This document shows positions 24,304 through 32,146 of a stretch of DNA of 44,559 nucleotides, piece after piece. A program made the translations under genes and the position numbers. Numbering within the stretch: position 1 is the first letter of the stretch; every line of letters begins with the position of its first letter. The stretch covers positions 1 to 44,559 of the forward strand of contig URXW01000011.1 in the NCBI GenBank assembly GCA_900551995.1, given 5' to 3'. The notes beneath the pieces are model-generated. The model was given only the letters and a program-made list of their open reading frames with translations, did no database searches and had not been told where the DNA came from. This DNA is from an uncultured Eubacteriales bacterium (GTDB taxonomy: Bacteria; Bacillota; Clostridia; Oscillospirales; Oscillospiraceae).

Positions 24304-25212
24304 TTAAAGCTCCAAGAGCCGTGCGGCGAAAAGGTACGTCCGGGCGTAGTAGCTCTCGTACAGGGAGCTGATGATAACACCGCTGGAGGTACTGGCGTGG
24401 ATAAACTGTCCGCCGCCCAGATAAATGCCTACATGACCGATGCCGCTGCCGCCGGTGGCGAAGAACACCAGATCGCCGGGAGCGCGCTCCGCGGAGGTGA
24501 CGCCGCGGCACATACGGTACTGGCTGGTGGCACCGTGGGGGATCCCGATGCCGAAGGCACCGAACACCTTCATGGTGAAGCCGGAGCAGTCGATGCCGCT
24601 GTGGCTGGTGCCGCCGTACCGGTACGGAGTGCCCAGATAGGAGTACGCTTCAGCCAGAATGTCCTCCAGCAGCGTGTTGGTGGCGGCGGTGCCCTCGTAG
24701 TCCGCGTAGTGTACCGGCTCGCAGTAAGCGGACAGCACGTAGCCCACGTCGGTGCCGTAGGCGACCTGATACCACTCGTCGTCCACCACATCCAGCAGCT
24801 TGGCGGCCTTGCCGTCAAAGATGATCCGCAGACGCTGGGAGTCGGTGTCCGGCTCGGCGCGCAGGGAGATGTAGGTGCTGCAATCCACCAGAACGCCGTC
24901 GTACTCCGACAGGAAGTTCTGCTTTTCCAGCGCGGCAGTCTCCAGCGCAAGAGCCTGGGCGTCCAGCTGGGAGAGGGACAGGGTGTCGTCCTGCTCCAGC
25001 AGTCCCGCTTCCTCCGCCAGCAGCAGACCGTCGCCGGTCTGGAGCGCGGTGGCGGAGCAGGAGGCTACGCCGTTTTCGGATAAGATCTCCGCCACGGCCT
25101 TGTGACCGGCGAAGTCGATAGGGGTGACCTCCTCCGCATTGGCGGCGGTGACGACCCCGGAGAACAGCAGCATACCGGAGAGACCCAGTGCTGCGAGTTG
25201 TCGTCCAAACAT
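24304..25212 (-). CDS. Secreted NlpC/P60 peptidoglycan endopeptidase with SH3 domain
   Basis: 302 residues. A signal peptide (about 1-26, cleavage after AANA) is followed by a spacer, a bacterial SH3 domain (about 108-166, ISLRAEPDTDSQRLRI and GYVLSAYCEPV) and an NlpC/P60 domain with the catalytic Cys209 (GIDCSGF), His260 (GHVGIYLGGG) and His272 (FIHAS). It should cleave stem peptides of peptidoglycan (gamma-D-Glu to diamino acid bond in characterised relatives), acting at the cell wall during growth or division. It stands alone and ends in a hairpin. Confidence 0.93.
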   Translation of the reverse strand: MFGRQLAALGLSGMLLFSGVVTAANAEEVTPIDFAGHKAVAEILSENGVASCSATALQTGDGLLLAEEAGLLEQDDTLSLSQLDAQALALETAALEKQNFLSEYDGVLVDCSTYISLRAEPDTDSQRLRIIFDGKAAKLLDVVDDEWYQVAYGTDVGYVLSAYCEPVHYADYEGTAATNTLLEDILAEAYSYLGTPYRYGGTSHSGIDCSGFTMKVFGAFGIGIPHGATSQYRMCRGVTSAERAPGDLVFFATGGSGIGHVGIYLGGGQFIHASTSSGVIISSLYESYYARTYLFAARLLEL

Positions 25213-25357
25213 GGGAAATACCTTCTATTCGCATTGATTTTTGCCGGGGGTAAGGTTCCCGACGGACATTACTATAACACAACTCTATCAAAAAAGCTAC
25301 ATAAAAATTACAAATTGGAAACAAAATTTTCAGAATGGTTATAAATTGCGAAAAATA

Positions 25358-25387
25358 TTGCAATATTTGCACAGTGCGTGGTATAAT
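25358..25387 (+). promoter_or_regulatory. Promoter of the AraC-family regulator gene
   Basis: TTGCAA (25358-25363), 18 bases, perfect TATAAT (25382-25387), leaving a short leader to the GTG start at 25415. Confidence 0.7.
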
Positions 25388-25414
25388 ATCTGCAAAAAAT
25401 GCGGAGGTGACACG

Positions 25415-26284
25415 GTGGAACCGTTACAATACGAGGAGCGCGGCTATCTGAAGGAGCCGTTTCGTTTGTTTCATTTGGCAGACGGACGGGGGGAATATAT
25501 AGAATATCACTACCATACCTTCCACAAGATCATCATTTTGCTGGCGGGGAAGGCGGGCTACGCCGTGGAGGGCGAGCGGTACGACCTGTCGCCCGGCGAT
25601 TTCGTGCTGGTGGGCAGCGGCAGCATCCACCGCCCCATTGTGGAGGCGGGGGACTACTACGAGCGGATGATCCTCTATATCGCTCCGGAGTACCTGCGCT
25701 CTCTGGCGCAGGGGGACTGCGACCCGGAGGAGTGCTTCCGCCGGGCGCAGGAGACATTTCAATATGTGTTCCGCGACGAGGGCACCAGTCGTGTGCGCGC
25801 CCTGTTCCAGTCGCTGGCGGAGACGGTGCGGCAGGGGGGCTACGGCGCGTCGCTGCTGGCGCAGGCGCAGTTCACGGAGCTGCTGGTGGAGGTGAACCGC
25901 GTGGTGCGGGGCGGCCACCGGGTCGGCGCCGCCGGAGGCGACAGCAAGGTGATCTCCCTGCTGCAATATCTGAACCTCCACCTGACGGAGTCGCTGACCA
26001 TCGACGAGCTGGCGGCGCGGTTCTACATCAGCAAGTACCACATGATGCGCCGCTTCCGGCAGGAGACGGGCTACTCCATCCACGGCTATCTGACGGAAAA
26101 ACGGCTGCTGCTGGCGCGCCGCCTGCTGGAGCAGGGGGCGGTGCCGTCGGAGGCGGCGGTACAGGCGGGGTATCAGGACTACTCCACCTTCTCCCGCGCC
26201 TACAAAAAGCAGTTTGGCTGCGGCCCCTCGGCGGACGCCCGCACTAAGCAGCACGATTTGCATATAACATCGCAAGATTTCTGA
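25415..26284 (+). CDS. AraC-family transcriptional regulator with N-terminal cupin
   Basis: 289 residues from a GTG start placed by GGAGGTGA (25403-25410). The N-terminal half is an AraC-binding cupin (EYHYHTFHKIIILLAGKAGY, then LSPGDFVLVGSGSIHRPI). The C-terminal two helix-turn-helix units are typical: TIDELAARFYISKYHMMRRF and a second in EAAVQAGYQDYSTFSRAYKK. Effector unknown. The symporter promoter begins at the regulator's last codon, so the symporter is the likely target. Confidence 0.9.
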   Translation: MEPLQYEERGYLKEPFRLFHLADGRGEYIEYHYHTFHKIIILLAGKAGYAVEGERYDLSPGDFVLVGSGSIHRPIVEAGDYYERMILYIAPEYLRSLAQGDCDPEECFRRAQETFQYVFRDEGTSRVRALFQSLAETVRQGGYGASLLAQAQFTELLVEVNRVVRGGHRVGAAGGDSKVISLLQYLNLHLTESLTIDELAARFYISKYHMMRRFRQETGYSIHGYLTEKRLLLARRLLEQGAVPSEAAVQAGYQDYSTFSRAYKKQFGCGPSADARTKQHDLHITSQDF

Positions 26285-26312
26285 TTTACTTTGCGAAAAA
26301 TGCCCATATAAT
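26285..26312 (+). promoter_or_regulatory. Promoter of the symporter gene
   Basis: TTTACT (26285-26290), 16 bases, perfect TATAAT (26307-26312), directly after the AraC gene's stop codon. AAGGAGG precedes the symporter start. Confidence 0.7.
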
Positions 26313-26348
26313 AGTGACCGTAAGCTTTGTTTGTGCAAGGAGGTCACT

Positions 26349-27590
26349 ATGAAAAATTTTCTGAAGAATTACTGGTTCATCCTGTGTATGCTCACCGGCA
26401 TTGTGGCGGGCTGCCTCGTGGGGGCGTTCGCCCCGGACTTTGGCGGCAAGATCGAGTTCCTGGGCACGCTGTTCATCAACATGATGTTCTGCGTGGTGGT
26501 GCCCATGGTGTTCTGCTCTATCGCCTCCGCCATCGCCAATATGAAAAGTGCGCGCCGCGCCGGTAAGATCATGGGTGTCACCGTGGCTACATTCCTCGTC
26601 ACCGCCGCCATCGCCGGTGTGCTGATGTACATTGTCTGCCGCATCTTCCCCCTGGTCAGCGGTCAGTACACCGTGGTGGAGGGCGAGGTCGGCGACACGC
26701 TGGGCTTCGGCGACATGATCGTAAACTTCTTCACGAAATCAGACTTTATGGAGCTGCTGAGCCGCCGCGCCATTCTGCCTCTGATCGTGGCGGCGGTGCT
26801 GTTCGGCTTCGGCGTCCAGATGTCCGGCGGCCCGGCGACCAAGACCGCCCAGCTGCTCTCGGACATTACCGACTGCATTATGAAGACCGTGAAGCTCATC
26901 ACCTACTACGCGCCCATCGGCTTCTTCGGCTTCTTCGCCAGCCTTGTGGCGACATACGGCCCCACTCTCATCGGCGATTACAGCCGCACCCTCATTATTT
27001 ATTACGTAATGAGCTTCGCCTATATGTTCCTCTTCTTCCCCCTGTACGCCCGGTTCGGCGGCGGCAGAGGCGGCGCGAGGGTCATGTTCTCCAAGCTGTT
27101 CCGCCCGGCGGCGGTGTCCTTCGGCACCTGCTCCAGCGTGGCGACCATCCCCACCAACATGGAGGTGGCGGAGGAGACGGGCGTCAGCAAGGATGTCTCC
27201 GACATCGTGCTGCCCATGGGTGCCACCATGCACATGGACGGCTCCTCCATGTCCGCCATCATCAAGGTGGCGTTCCTGTTCGGCATCTTCGGCATGGATT
27301 TCTCCACCGATAAGGCGATCCTGGCGATCATCGTGGCGGTGTTCTCCTCTGTGGCGATGAGCGGTATCCCCGGCGGCGGCGGAACGGGCGAGCTGGTGGT
27401 CTGCACCATCTTCTTCCCCGACCAGCTGGCGGTGGCGTACCCCATCGCGCTGGCGATCGGCAATCTGGTAGACCCGCCTGCCACCATGGTCAATGCCGCC
27501 GGCGACTATGTGGTGTCCTTCATCGTCTCCCGCTATGTGGACGGCAAGGACTGGCTCCAGAAGCGTCTCCACGGCAAGACCGGGGAATAA
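26349..27590 (+). CDS. DAACS-family (dicarboxylate/amino acid:cation) symporter with altered substrate site
   Basis: 413 residues with eight membrane helices and two re-entrant loops expected. The HP1 region reads FGTCSSVATIPTNMEV, the TM7 motif is HMDGSS (usually NMDGT), HP2 has GIPGGGG, and TM8 reads DPPATMVNAAGD. In GltPh the equivalent TM8 stretch is D-M-G-R-T-M-V-N-V-T-G-D, where the Arg binds the acidic side chain of aspartate. Here that position is Ala. The conserved Asp, Thr, Asn and final Asp are kept. It should therefore still transport by the same elevator mechanism but probably not glutamate or aspartate; a neutral amino acid or another acid is possible. Confidence 0.93.
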   Translation: MKNFLKNYWFILCMLTGIVAGCLVGAFAPDFGGKIEFLGTLFINMMFCVVVPMVFCSIASAIANMKSARRAGKIMGVTVATFLVTAAIAGVLMYIVCRIFPLVSGQYTVVEGEVGDTLGFGDMIVNFFTKSDFMELLSRRAILPLIVAAVLFGFGVQMSGGPATKTAQLLSDITDCIMKTVKLITYYAPIGFFGFFASLVATYGPTLIGDYSRTLIIYYVMSFAYMFLFFPLYARFGGGRGGARVMFSKLFRPAAVSFGTCSSVATIPTNMEVAEETGVSKDVSDIVLPMGATMHMDGSSMSAIIKVAFLFGIFGMDFSTDKAILAIIVAVFSSVAMSGIPGGGGTGELVVCTIFFPDQLAVAYPIALAIGNLVDPPATMVNAAGDYVVSFIVSRYVDGKDWLQKRLHGKTGE

Positions 27591-27602
27591 ACGAAAACGC
27601 GA

Positions 27603-27634
27603 AAAACGCGCCGTCCATCCGGACGGCGCGTTTT
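27603..27634 (+). terminator. Terminator of the symporter gene
   Basis: AAAACGCGCCGTCC and GGACGGCGCGTTTT form a perfect 14-bp stem with an ATCC loop, including the T-run. Confidence 0.92.
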
Positions 27635-27707
27635 CCGCGTGTGGATAAACCCCTACCGTGCAGCGTATCCCCTGTGGGAAACGCTGCCCCTTATGAATAA
27701 GGCTGTG

Positions 27708-28580
27708 TTACGCCCTGTGCTTTCTCACCGTAAATGCCAGACCGCCCATGCTCAGCAGCCCGGCGGCGGCGTAGGCGGTCACGCCCGCGTCAAAGGTCTT
27801 GGGGGCGGTCGCCACACCGCCCACGGTGAACTCACTGGTGGCGTTGCCCTCGCTGGACAGAATGGTGATGGTGTGCTTGCCCGCCGCCAGCGTCCGCAGA
27901 TAGACCGCCTTCAGATAGACCACAATGCTGCCCTCCTCAGCGATATAGTTGGTGGGGGCGATGGTCTTGCCGTCCACCTGCACCCCCTGGAAGCTGGCGA
28001 AGCTGGCGGAGGACTTAAACGTCAGACCGTAGATGCCGCCGCTGTAATCGGTGGGGGAGAGGGCGTCCGGGGAAGTCAGCAGCGGGGTGATGGAGATGCC
28101 GCCGGACGAGGAGTAGTGGTGCCGCGCCGTGGGGGTGCCGTACTCCTCTCTGATCGTGTATACCTGATACTCATGGACGTCCAGATTTTTATTGACAGAC
28201 CCGGAAGACGAATCGATGAAATTGCTGCTCTCAAAATGATCAAAAACCATTTCTTTCGTGCTGCTGACCTGACTCAGACCGGCACCGTCTTTAGCCAGGT
28301 ATGCCGCGATCTTATCGTAAAAAACCTTGATCTGATCCTGTACAGCGGTGTCGCTCAAGCCGCCTTTCACAAACCCGCTGTCATGCGAGATCTCATACGT
28401 GCCGCCGCTCCTGAGATGAAATATGGCTGTGGCATCCACTCTCGTGTGGTACGTGTGGGTGTACGTGTTTGTGGTTGTGCCGCCGGTCACGTCCGTGACC
28501 CCCGCCCATGCGGGCACCGTCAGCAACAGCACCATGACCAGTGCCAGCAGCGTCGATAGTACCGTTCGTTTCTGCGTCAT
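27708..28580 (-). CDS. Secreted surface protein of unknown function with degenerate sorting-like tail
   Basis: 290 residues. A signal peptide (about 1-26, ending PAWA) is followed by a Thr-rich start (GGTTTNTYTHTYHTRVDATA) and an Ig-like C-terminal part (GKHTITILSSEGNATSEFTV). The C-terminus has the shape of a cell-wall sorting signal: PKTFDAG, a hydrophobic helix (AYAAAGLLSMGGLAFTV) and basic residues RKHRA. The usual TG of (L/S/N)PxTG is TF here, so sortase recognition is doubtful and it may simply be membrane-anchored. I do not recognise the main domain. The gene is alone; the symporter terminator is downstream. Confidence 0.75.
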   Translation of the reverse strand: MTQKRTVLSTLLALVMVLLLTVPAWAGVTDVTGGTTTNTYTHTYHTRVDATAIFHLRSGGTYEISHDSGFVKGGLSDTAVQDQIKVFYDKIAAYLAKDGAGLSQVSSTKEMVFDHFESSNFIDSSSGSVNKNLDVHEYQVYTIREEYGTPTARHHYSSSGGISITPLLTSPDALSPTDYSGGIYGLTFKSSASFASFQGVQVDGKTIAPTNYIAEEGSIVVYLKAVYLRTLAAGKHTITILSSEGNATSEFTVGGVATAPKTFDAGVTAYAAAGLLSMGGLAFTVRKHRA

Positions 28581-28729
28581 AGTCGTATTCCTCCGTTTCT
28601 CCGTTTTGCGGGACTTCTCGTAAAATATTGTAGCACGGGGGCGGGGGAAAAGAAACGCGATTACCGCTTGCGTCCATTGCCGGTTTTGGCAATTTTTACG
28701 CCGCTCTTTCCTTTTGTCGGCGGAGGGGG

Positions 28730-28748
28730 TATACTTATATCAATATAA
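28730..28748 (+). promoter_or_regulatory. -10 box with adjacent palindrome upstream of the double-HTH gene
   Basis: TATACT (28730-28735) is followed directly by TTATAT-CA-ATATAA (28735-28748). No good -35 box is seen. The palindrome is a candidate self-regulatory site for the HTH protein encoded downstream. Confidence 0.35.
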
Positions 28749-28765
28749 AATGTGGGAGGTGCCGT

Positions 28766-30499
28766 ATGCGCTTTTGCGAGCAGCTGAACGAGTATATTAC
28801 CCGGCTGGGCTGCCGGGGCAAGGAGCTGGCGGACGGTGCGGGGCTGTCCGCCCCCACGCTGAGCCGCTACCGCACCGGCGAGCGCACGCCCTCCCGGGGC
28901 AGCACCGCGCTCTCCGCCCTCTGTGCCGCGCTGTCCGCGCTGGCGCGGGAAAAGGGCGTGGCGGACATGAACGAGGACACGGTGCAGGAAGCGTTCCTCC
29001 AATGCGACGAGTTCGCCGGGGCGGACAAACGGATGCTGCGGGAGAACTTCAACGCCCTCATAGACGTGATGGATGTCAGCGTGGCGAAGCTGTGCCGCTA
29101 CACCAATTACGACCCATCCACCATTTTCCGCTTCCGCAGCGGTGCGCGGCAGCCGGCGGAGCCGGAGCAATTCGCCGCGGCGGTGGCGTCCTACCTGTCG
29201 CGGGAGATGGACACGGAGCAGCAGCGGCAGGTGGCGGCGGAGCTGCTGGGCTGTCCGGCGGGGGAGCTGACCGACCGGGCGGCGTACTGCCGCCGCGTGC
29301 AGGAGTGGCTGCTGGGCAGCCACCCGCCCCGGGAGAACACCGTTTCCCGCTTTCTGACAAAGCTGGACGAGTTCGATCTGAACGAGTACATACGCTCCAT
29401 CCACTTCGACGAGCTGAAGGTGCCCACGGTGCCCTTCCAGCTGCCCACCAGATGCACGTACACGGGGCTGCGCCAGATGATGGACAGTGAACTGGACTTT
29501 ATGAAGGCGGCGGTGCTGTCCCGCTCCATGGAGCCGGTGTTTATGTACAGCGATATGCCCATGACCGAGATGGCGAAGGACGCGGAATTTCCGAAAAAGT
29601 GGATGTTCGGCATGGCGATGCTGCTGAAAAAGGGGCTGAAGCTGCAAATCATCCACAATATCGACCGTTCTCTGCCGGAGATGATGCTGGGACTGGAGAG
29701 CTTCATCCCCATGTACATGACCGGTCAGATCGAGCCGTACTACTTCAAAACGCCCCAAGGCGGCGTGTTCCTCCACTTCCTCCGTGTCAGCGGCACGGCG
29801 GCACTGTCCGGCGAGGCGGTGGCGGGACACCACGCCGAGGGCAGGTACTATCTCACCAACAACCGCGCCGAGGTGGCGTATTACCGCCGCCGGGCGGACG
29901 CCCTGCTGGAAAACGCACGTCCGCTGATGGACATTTACCGCGAGGACAAGGCGGCGCGTCTCAACGCCTTCCTGCTGGCGGACAGCCGCACCGCCGGACG
30001 GCGGCGCAGCCTGCTCTCCGCCCCGCCGCTGTATGCGGCGAAGCCGGAATTTCTGGACGGCCTCCTCCAAAAGCACGCCGTGCCCCAGGAGGAGCGGGCG
30101 CGTGTGCTGTCCTTCGCCCGCAGCCGCCGGGAGCAGGTGGAGACGCTCCTCAAGGAGAACGAGCTGCACTTGGAGCTGCCCCGCCTGACCCGTGAGATGT
30201 TCGACCAGTACCCCGCCGCGCTGTCCTTGTCCGGGCTGTTTTACGAGCGGGACATCCCCTACACCTACGAGGAGTATTGGGCGCACCTCCGCCAGACGGA
30301 GGAATTTGCCGCGTCCCATCCCCACTGCACCGTGGAGCTGACCAGCGGCGGCGCGTTCCGGAATTTGCAGATCACCATGCACGAGGGGCAGTGGGTCATG
30401 GTGTCCAAGGAGAAATCTCCCGCCATCCACTTCGTCATCCGCCACGCCAAGCTCCGCACCGCCATTGAGTGCTTCACCCCGCCCGTGGTGGAGGAATGA
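28766..30499 (+). CDS. Large double-HTH regulator with an uncharacterised C-terminal sensor-like region
   Basis: 577 residues, no membrane segment. The first XRE-type helix-turn-helix (about 1-45, KELADGAGLSAPTLSRYRTG) and a second one (about 90-130, LIDVMDVSVAKLCRYTNYD then STIFRFRSGARQP) precede a 400-residue part I cannot assign. That part contains LQIIHNIDRSLPEMMLGLES, IPMYMTGQIEPYYFKTPQGG and FLRVSGTAALSGEA, which look like a compact folded domain, and a C-terminal section ending RHAKLRTAIECFTPP. It resembles in layout a one-component sensor, but no ligand motif is recognisable. Proteins of this layout seem common in gut Clostridia, from general memory. GGGAGGTG provides the ribosome binding site; a terminator follows. 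No operon partner. Confidence 0.75.
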   Translation: MRFCEQLNEYITRLGCRGKELADGAGLSAPTLSRYRTGERTPSRGSTALSALCAALSALAREKGVADMNEDTVQEAFLQCDEFAGADKRMLRENFNALIDVMDVSVAKLCRYTNYDPSTIFRFRSGARQPAEPEQFAAAVASYLSREMDTEQQRQVAAELLGCPAGELTDRAAYCRRVQEWLLGSHPPRENTVSRFLTKLDEFDLNEYIRSIHFDELKVPTVPFQLPTRCTYTGLRQMMDSELDFMKAAVLSRSMEPVFMYSDMPMTEMAKDAEFPKKWMFGMAMLLKKGLKLQIIHNIDRSLPEMMLGLESFIPMYMTGQIEPYYFKTPQGGVFLHFLRVSGTAALSGEAVAGHHAEGRYYLTNNRAEVAYYRRRADALLENARPLMDIYREDKAARLNAFLLADSRTAGRRRSLLSAPPLYAAKPEFLDGLLQKHAVPQEERARVLSFARSRREQVETLLKENELHLELPRLTREMFDQYPAALSLSGLFYERDIPYTYEEYWAHLRQTEEFAASHPHCTVELTSGGAFRNLQITMHEGQWVMVSKEKSPAIHFVIRHAKLRTAIECFTPPVVEE

Positions 30500-30520
30500 C
30501 CGGCGGAAGGGAACGTCTCC

Positions 30521-30558
30521 AAAAAAGAAAGACACCCATGTGGGTGTCTTTCTTTTTT
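30521..30558. terminator. Terminator of the double-HTH gene
   Basis: AAAAAAGAAAGACACCCA (30521-30538) and TGGGTGTCTTTCTTTTTT (30541-30558) form an 18-bp perfect stem with long A and T runs, suitable in both directions. Confidence 0.92.
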
Positions 30559-30620
30559 GTGATTGTCCACAGGTTTTGTTGCCTGCACTCCCGCACATCG
30601 CAAGGAAGGGGGAGTGTGAG

Positions 30621-30703
30621 GGGGGAACCTTTGACGGGTTCCCCCACTCGCGTTCAGTCAAAGACCGCGCCTGCGCGGTCCAGTTTTTGCAGAGCAAAAA
30701 CTG
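30621..30703. repeat. Three consecutive hairpins in a non-coding spacer
   Basis: GGGGGAACC/GGTTCCCCC (30621-30645), GACCGCGC/GCGCGGTC (30663-30680) and CAGTTTTTGC/GCAAAAACTG (30681-30703, loop AGA) follow each other, the last two without a gap. No gene lies here. The arrangement is like the hairpin array after gdhA. Confidence 0.6.
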
Positions 30704-30723
30704 CAAGCCGAGGAGCACGCGAA

Positions 30724-30755
30724 AAAAATCACCACCCTTCAGGGTGGTGATTTTT
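30724..30755 (-). terminator. Terminator of the tRNA operon
   Basis: AAAAATCACCACCC and GGGTGGTGATTTTT form a 14-bp stem around TTCA. On the minus strand it is followed by a seven-base T-run and begins at the last base of the tRNA-Gly CCA end. Confidence 0.93.
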
Positions 30756-30830
30756 GGAGCGGGCGACGAGGCTCGAACTCGCTACCTCGACCTTGGCAAG
30801 GTCGCGCTCTACCAGATGAGCTACGCCCGC
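30755..30830 (-). tRNA. tRNA-Gly (GCC)
   Basis: 76 bases including an encoded CCA. Acceptor GCGGGCG/CGCCCGC, T arm GTTCGAGCC, anticodon loop CTTGCCAAG with anticodon GCC. It is the last of four tRNAs in one minus-strand operon. Confidence 0.97.
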
Positions 30831-30856
30831 AAACGGCACCACTATTGCGGCACCGA

Positions 30857-30932
<76 letters not shown>

Positions 30933-30935
30933 AAA

Positions 30936-31012
30936 TGGCGACCAAGAAGGGGCTCGAACCCTCGACCTCCAGCGTGACAGGCTGGCGTTCTAACCAACTG
31001 AACTACTTGGCC
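30936..31012 (-). tRNA. tRNA-Asp (GTC)
   Basis: 77 bases with encoded CCA. Acceptor GGCCAAG/CTTGGTC, T-loop GTTCGAGCC, anticodon loop CCTGTCACG with anticodon GTC. Confidence 0.97.
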
Positions 31013-31019
31013 GTGTGGA

Positions 31020-31096
31020 TGGTGGGAACAACTGGACTCGAACCAGTGACCCCCTGCTTGTAAGGCAGGTGCTCTAACCAGCTGAGCTATGCTCCC
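31020..31096 (-). tRNA. tRNA-Val (TAC)
   Basis: 77 bases with encoded CCA. Acceptor GGGAGCA/TGTTCCC, T-loop GTTCGAGTC, anticodon loop CCTTACAAG with anticodon TAC. First tRNA of the operon. Confidence 0.97.
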
Positions 31097-31124
31097 GTAC
31101 CTGTCGCGTCAAACGACAGGATTG

Positions 31125-31153
31125 ATTATAACAATCCCATCCCGTTCTGTCAA
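31125..31153 (-). promoter_or_regulatory. Promoter of the Val-Asp-Phe-Gly tRNA operon
   Basis: On the minus strand TTGACA (31148-31153), a 17-base spacer and TATAAT (31125-31130): both boxes are perfect. The short leader contains a CCTGTCG/CGACAGG hairpin (31100-31120). Confidence 0.92.
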
Positions 31154-31182
31154 CAACAATTTTTCAAAATCTCCGATTTTCT

Positions 31183-32061
31183 TTACAGATTTTTCAAAAG
31201 ACCCCGCAGCTCATCGGCGGAGAAGTCGTACACCGCGTCGCAGAACTGGCACGTCAGCTGACAGCCGCCCTGCTCCTCCAGCATCTTCTCCAGCTCCTCC
31301 CGCCCAAGGGAGATCAACGCCCGCTCCACGCGCTCCCGGCTGCAATAGCACTTGTACGCCACGGGGCACGTCTCTAAGATCTTCAGCTCGAAATCCGACA
31401 TGACGGCGCGCAGCAGGTGCTCCGGGTCGTCGTCCTTGTCCAGCAGCGCGGATACGGCACCGGCGGCCATTATGCCGCCCTCTACCTTGGTGACGGTGTC
31501 CTCGCCGGCACCGGGCATCAGCTGAATGAGATACCCTCCGGCTGCCTTCACGCTCTGGTCCCTGTCCACCAGCACGCCCAGCGCGCAGGCGGTGGGGATC
31601 TGCTCCGACTCCACGAAATAGCCTGCGATGTCCTCGGCGATCTCCCCGCCCAGCAGGTCGATGGTGCCCACGTACGGCTCCTTCATGTGCAGATCCTTGA
31701 TCACGGTCAGCGTGCCCTCGTGCCCCACGGCGGTGCCCACATCCAGCTTGCCGTCAGCGCGGAGGGGGATGTCCGTGTGGGGGTTCGTCACGTAGCCCCG
31801 GACGTTGCCGCCGCTGTCACTGACCGCCAGCACCGTGCCCAGCGGGCCGCCGCCCTTGAATTGCAGCGTCAGGCTGGCACCGTCGCCCTTCAGCGCGTTG
31901 CCCATCATGGACGCCGCTGCCAGCGTGCGCCCCAGTGCCGCCGTGGCGACGGGCAGCGTCTTGTGTATCTGCCGCGCCCGCTCGGTAAGCTCCCGGCTGC
32001 AAATTGCCGCCGCCTGCACCATGCCGTCTGTGGAAATGGCTCTTACGATCCTATCTGCCAT
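31183..32061 (-). CDS. hslO: Redox-regulated chaperone Hsp33
   Basis: 292 residues, standard length. The C-terminal zinc switch is complete: CYC at residues 238-240 and CQFC at 271-274. The N-terminal domain carries GGGPLGTVLAVSD and GYVTNP. Oxidation of the four cysteines releases zinc and activates holdase activity. GAGGTTGAAAG precedes the ATG. Separated from the methyltransferase gene upstream by a strong hairpin. Confidence 0.96.
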   Translation of the reverse strand: MADRIVRAISTDGMVQAAAICSRELTERARQIHKTLPVATAALGRTLAAASMMGNALKGDGASLTLQFKGGGPLGTVLAVSDSGGNVRGYVTNPHTDIPLRADGKLDVGTAVGHEGTLTVIKDLHMKEPYVGTIDLLGGEIAEDIAGYFVESEQIPTACALGVLVDRDQSVKAAGGYLIQLMPGAGEDTVTKVEGGIMAAGAVSALLDKDDDPEHLLRAVMSDFELKILETCPVAYKCYCSRERVERALISLGREELEKMLEEQGGCQLTCQFCDAVYDFSADELRGLLKNL

Positions 32062-32098
32062 ACTACTTTCAACCTCTTTTGCTTCCTATCTTTTGTAC

Positions 32099-32126
32099 GC
32101 CCCGCCCGGTTCGGGCGGGGCGTTCC
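32099..32126 (-). promoter_or_regulatory. GC-rich hairpin between the methyltransferase and hslO genes
   Basis: ACGCCCCGCCC and GGGCGGGGCGT can pair around a short loop. No T-run follows on the minus strand, so it may attenuate rather than stop transcription into hslO. Confidence 0.6.
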
Positions 32127-32146
32127 TGTCTCATTTCTGCGGAAAA

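Noticed and set aside
24286..24306. Tiny plus-strand frame of six codons with a GAAAGGGG upstream
   Set aside because: It is too short to support as a gene and overlaps the end of the NlpC/P60 gene on the other strand; it may be chance or a remnant.
28661..30718. 685-codon minus-strand open frame
   Set aside because: It lies antisense to the double-HTH gene, has no ribosome binding site and shows shadow composition rich in Arg, Gln, His and Val.
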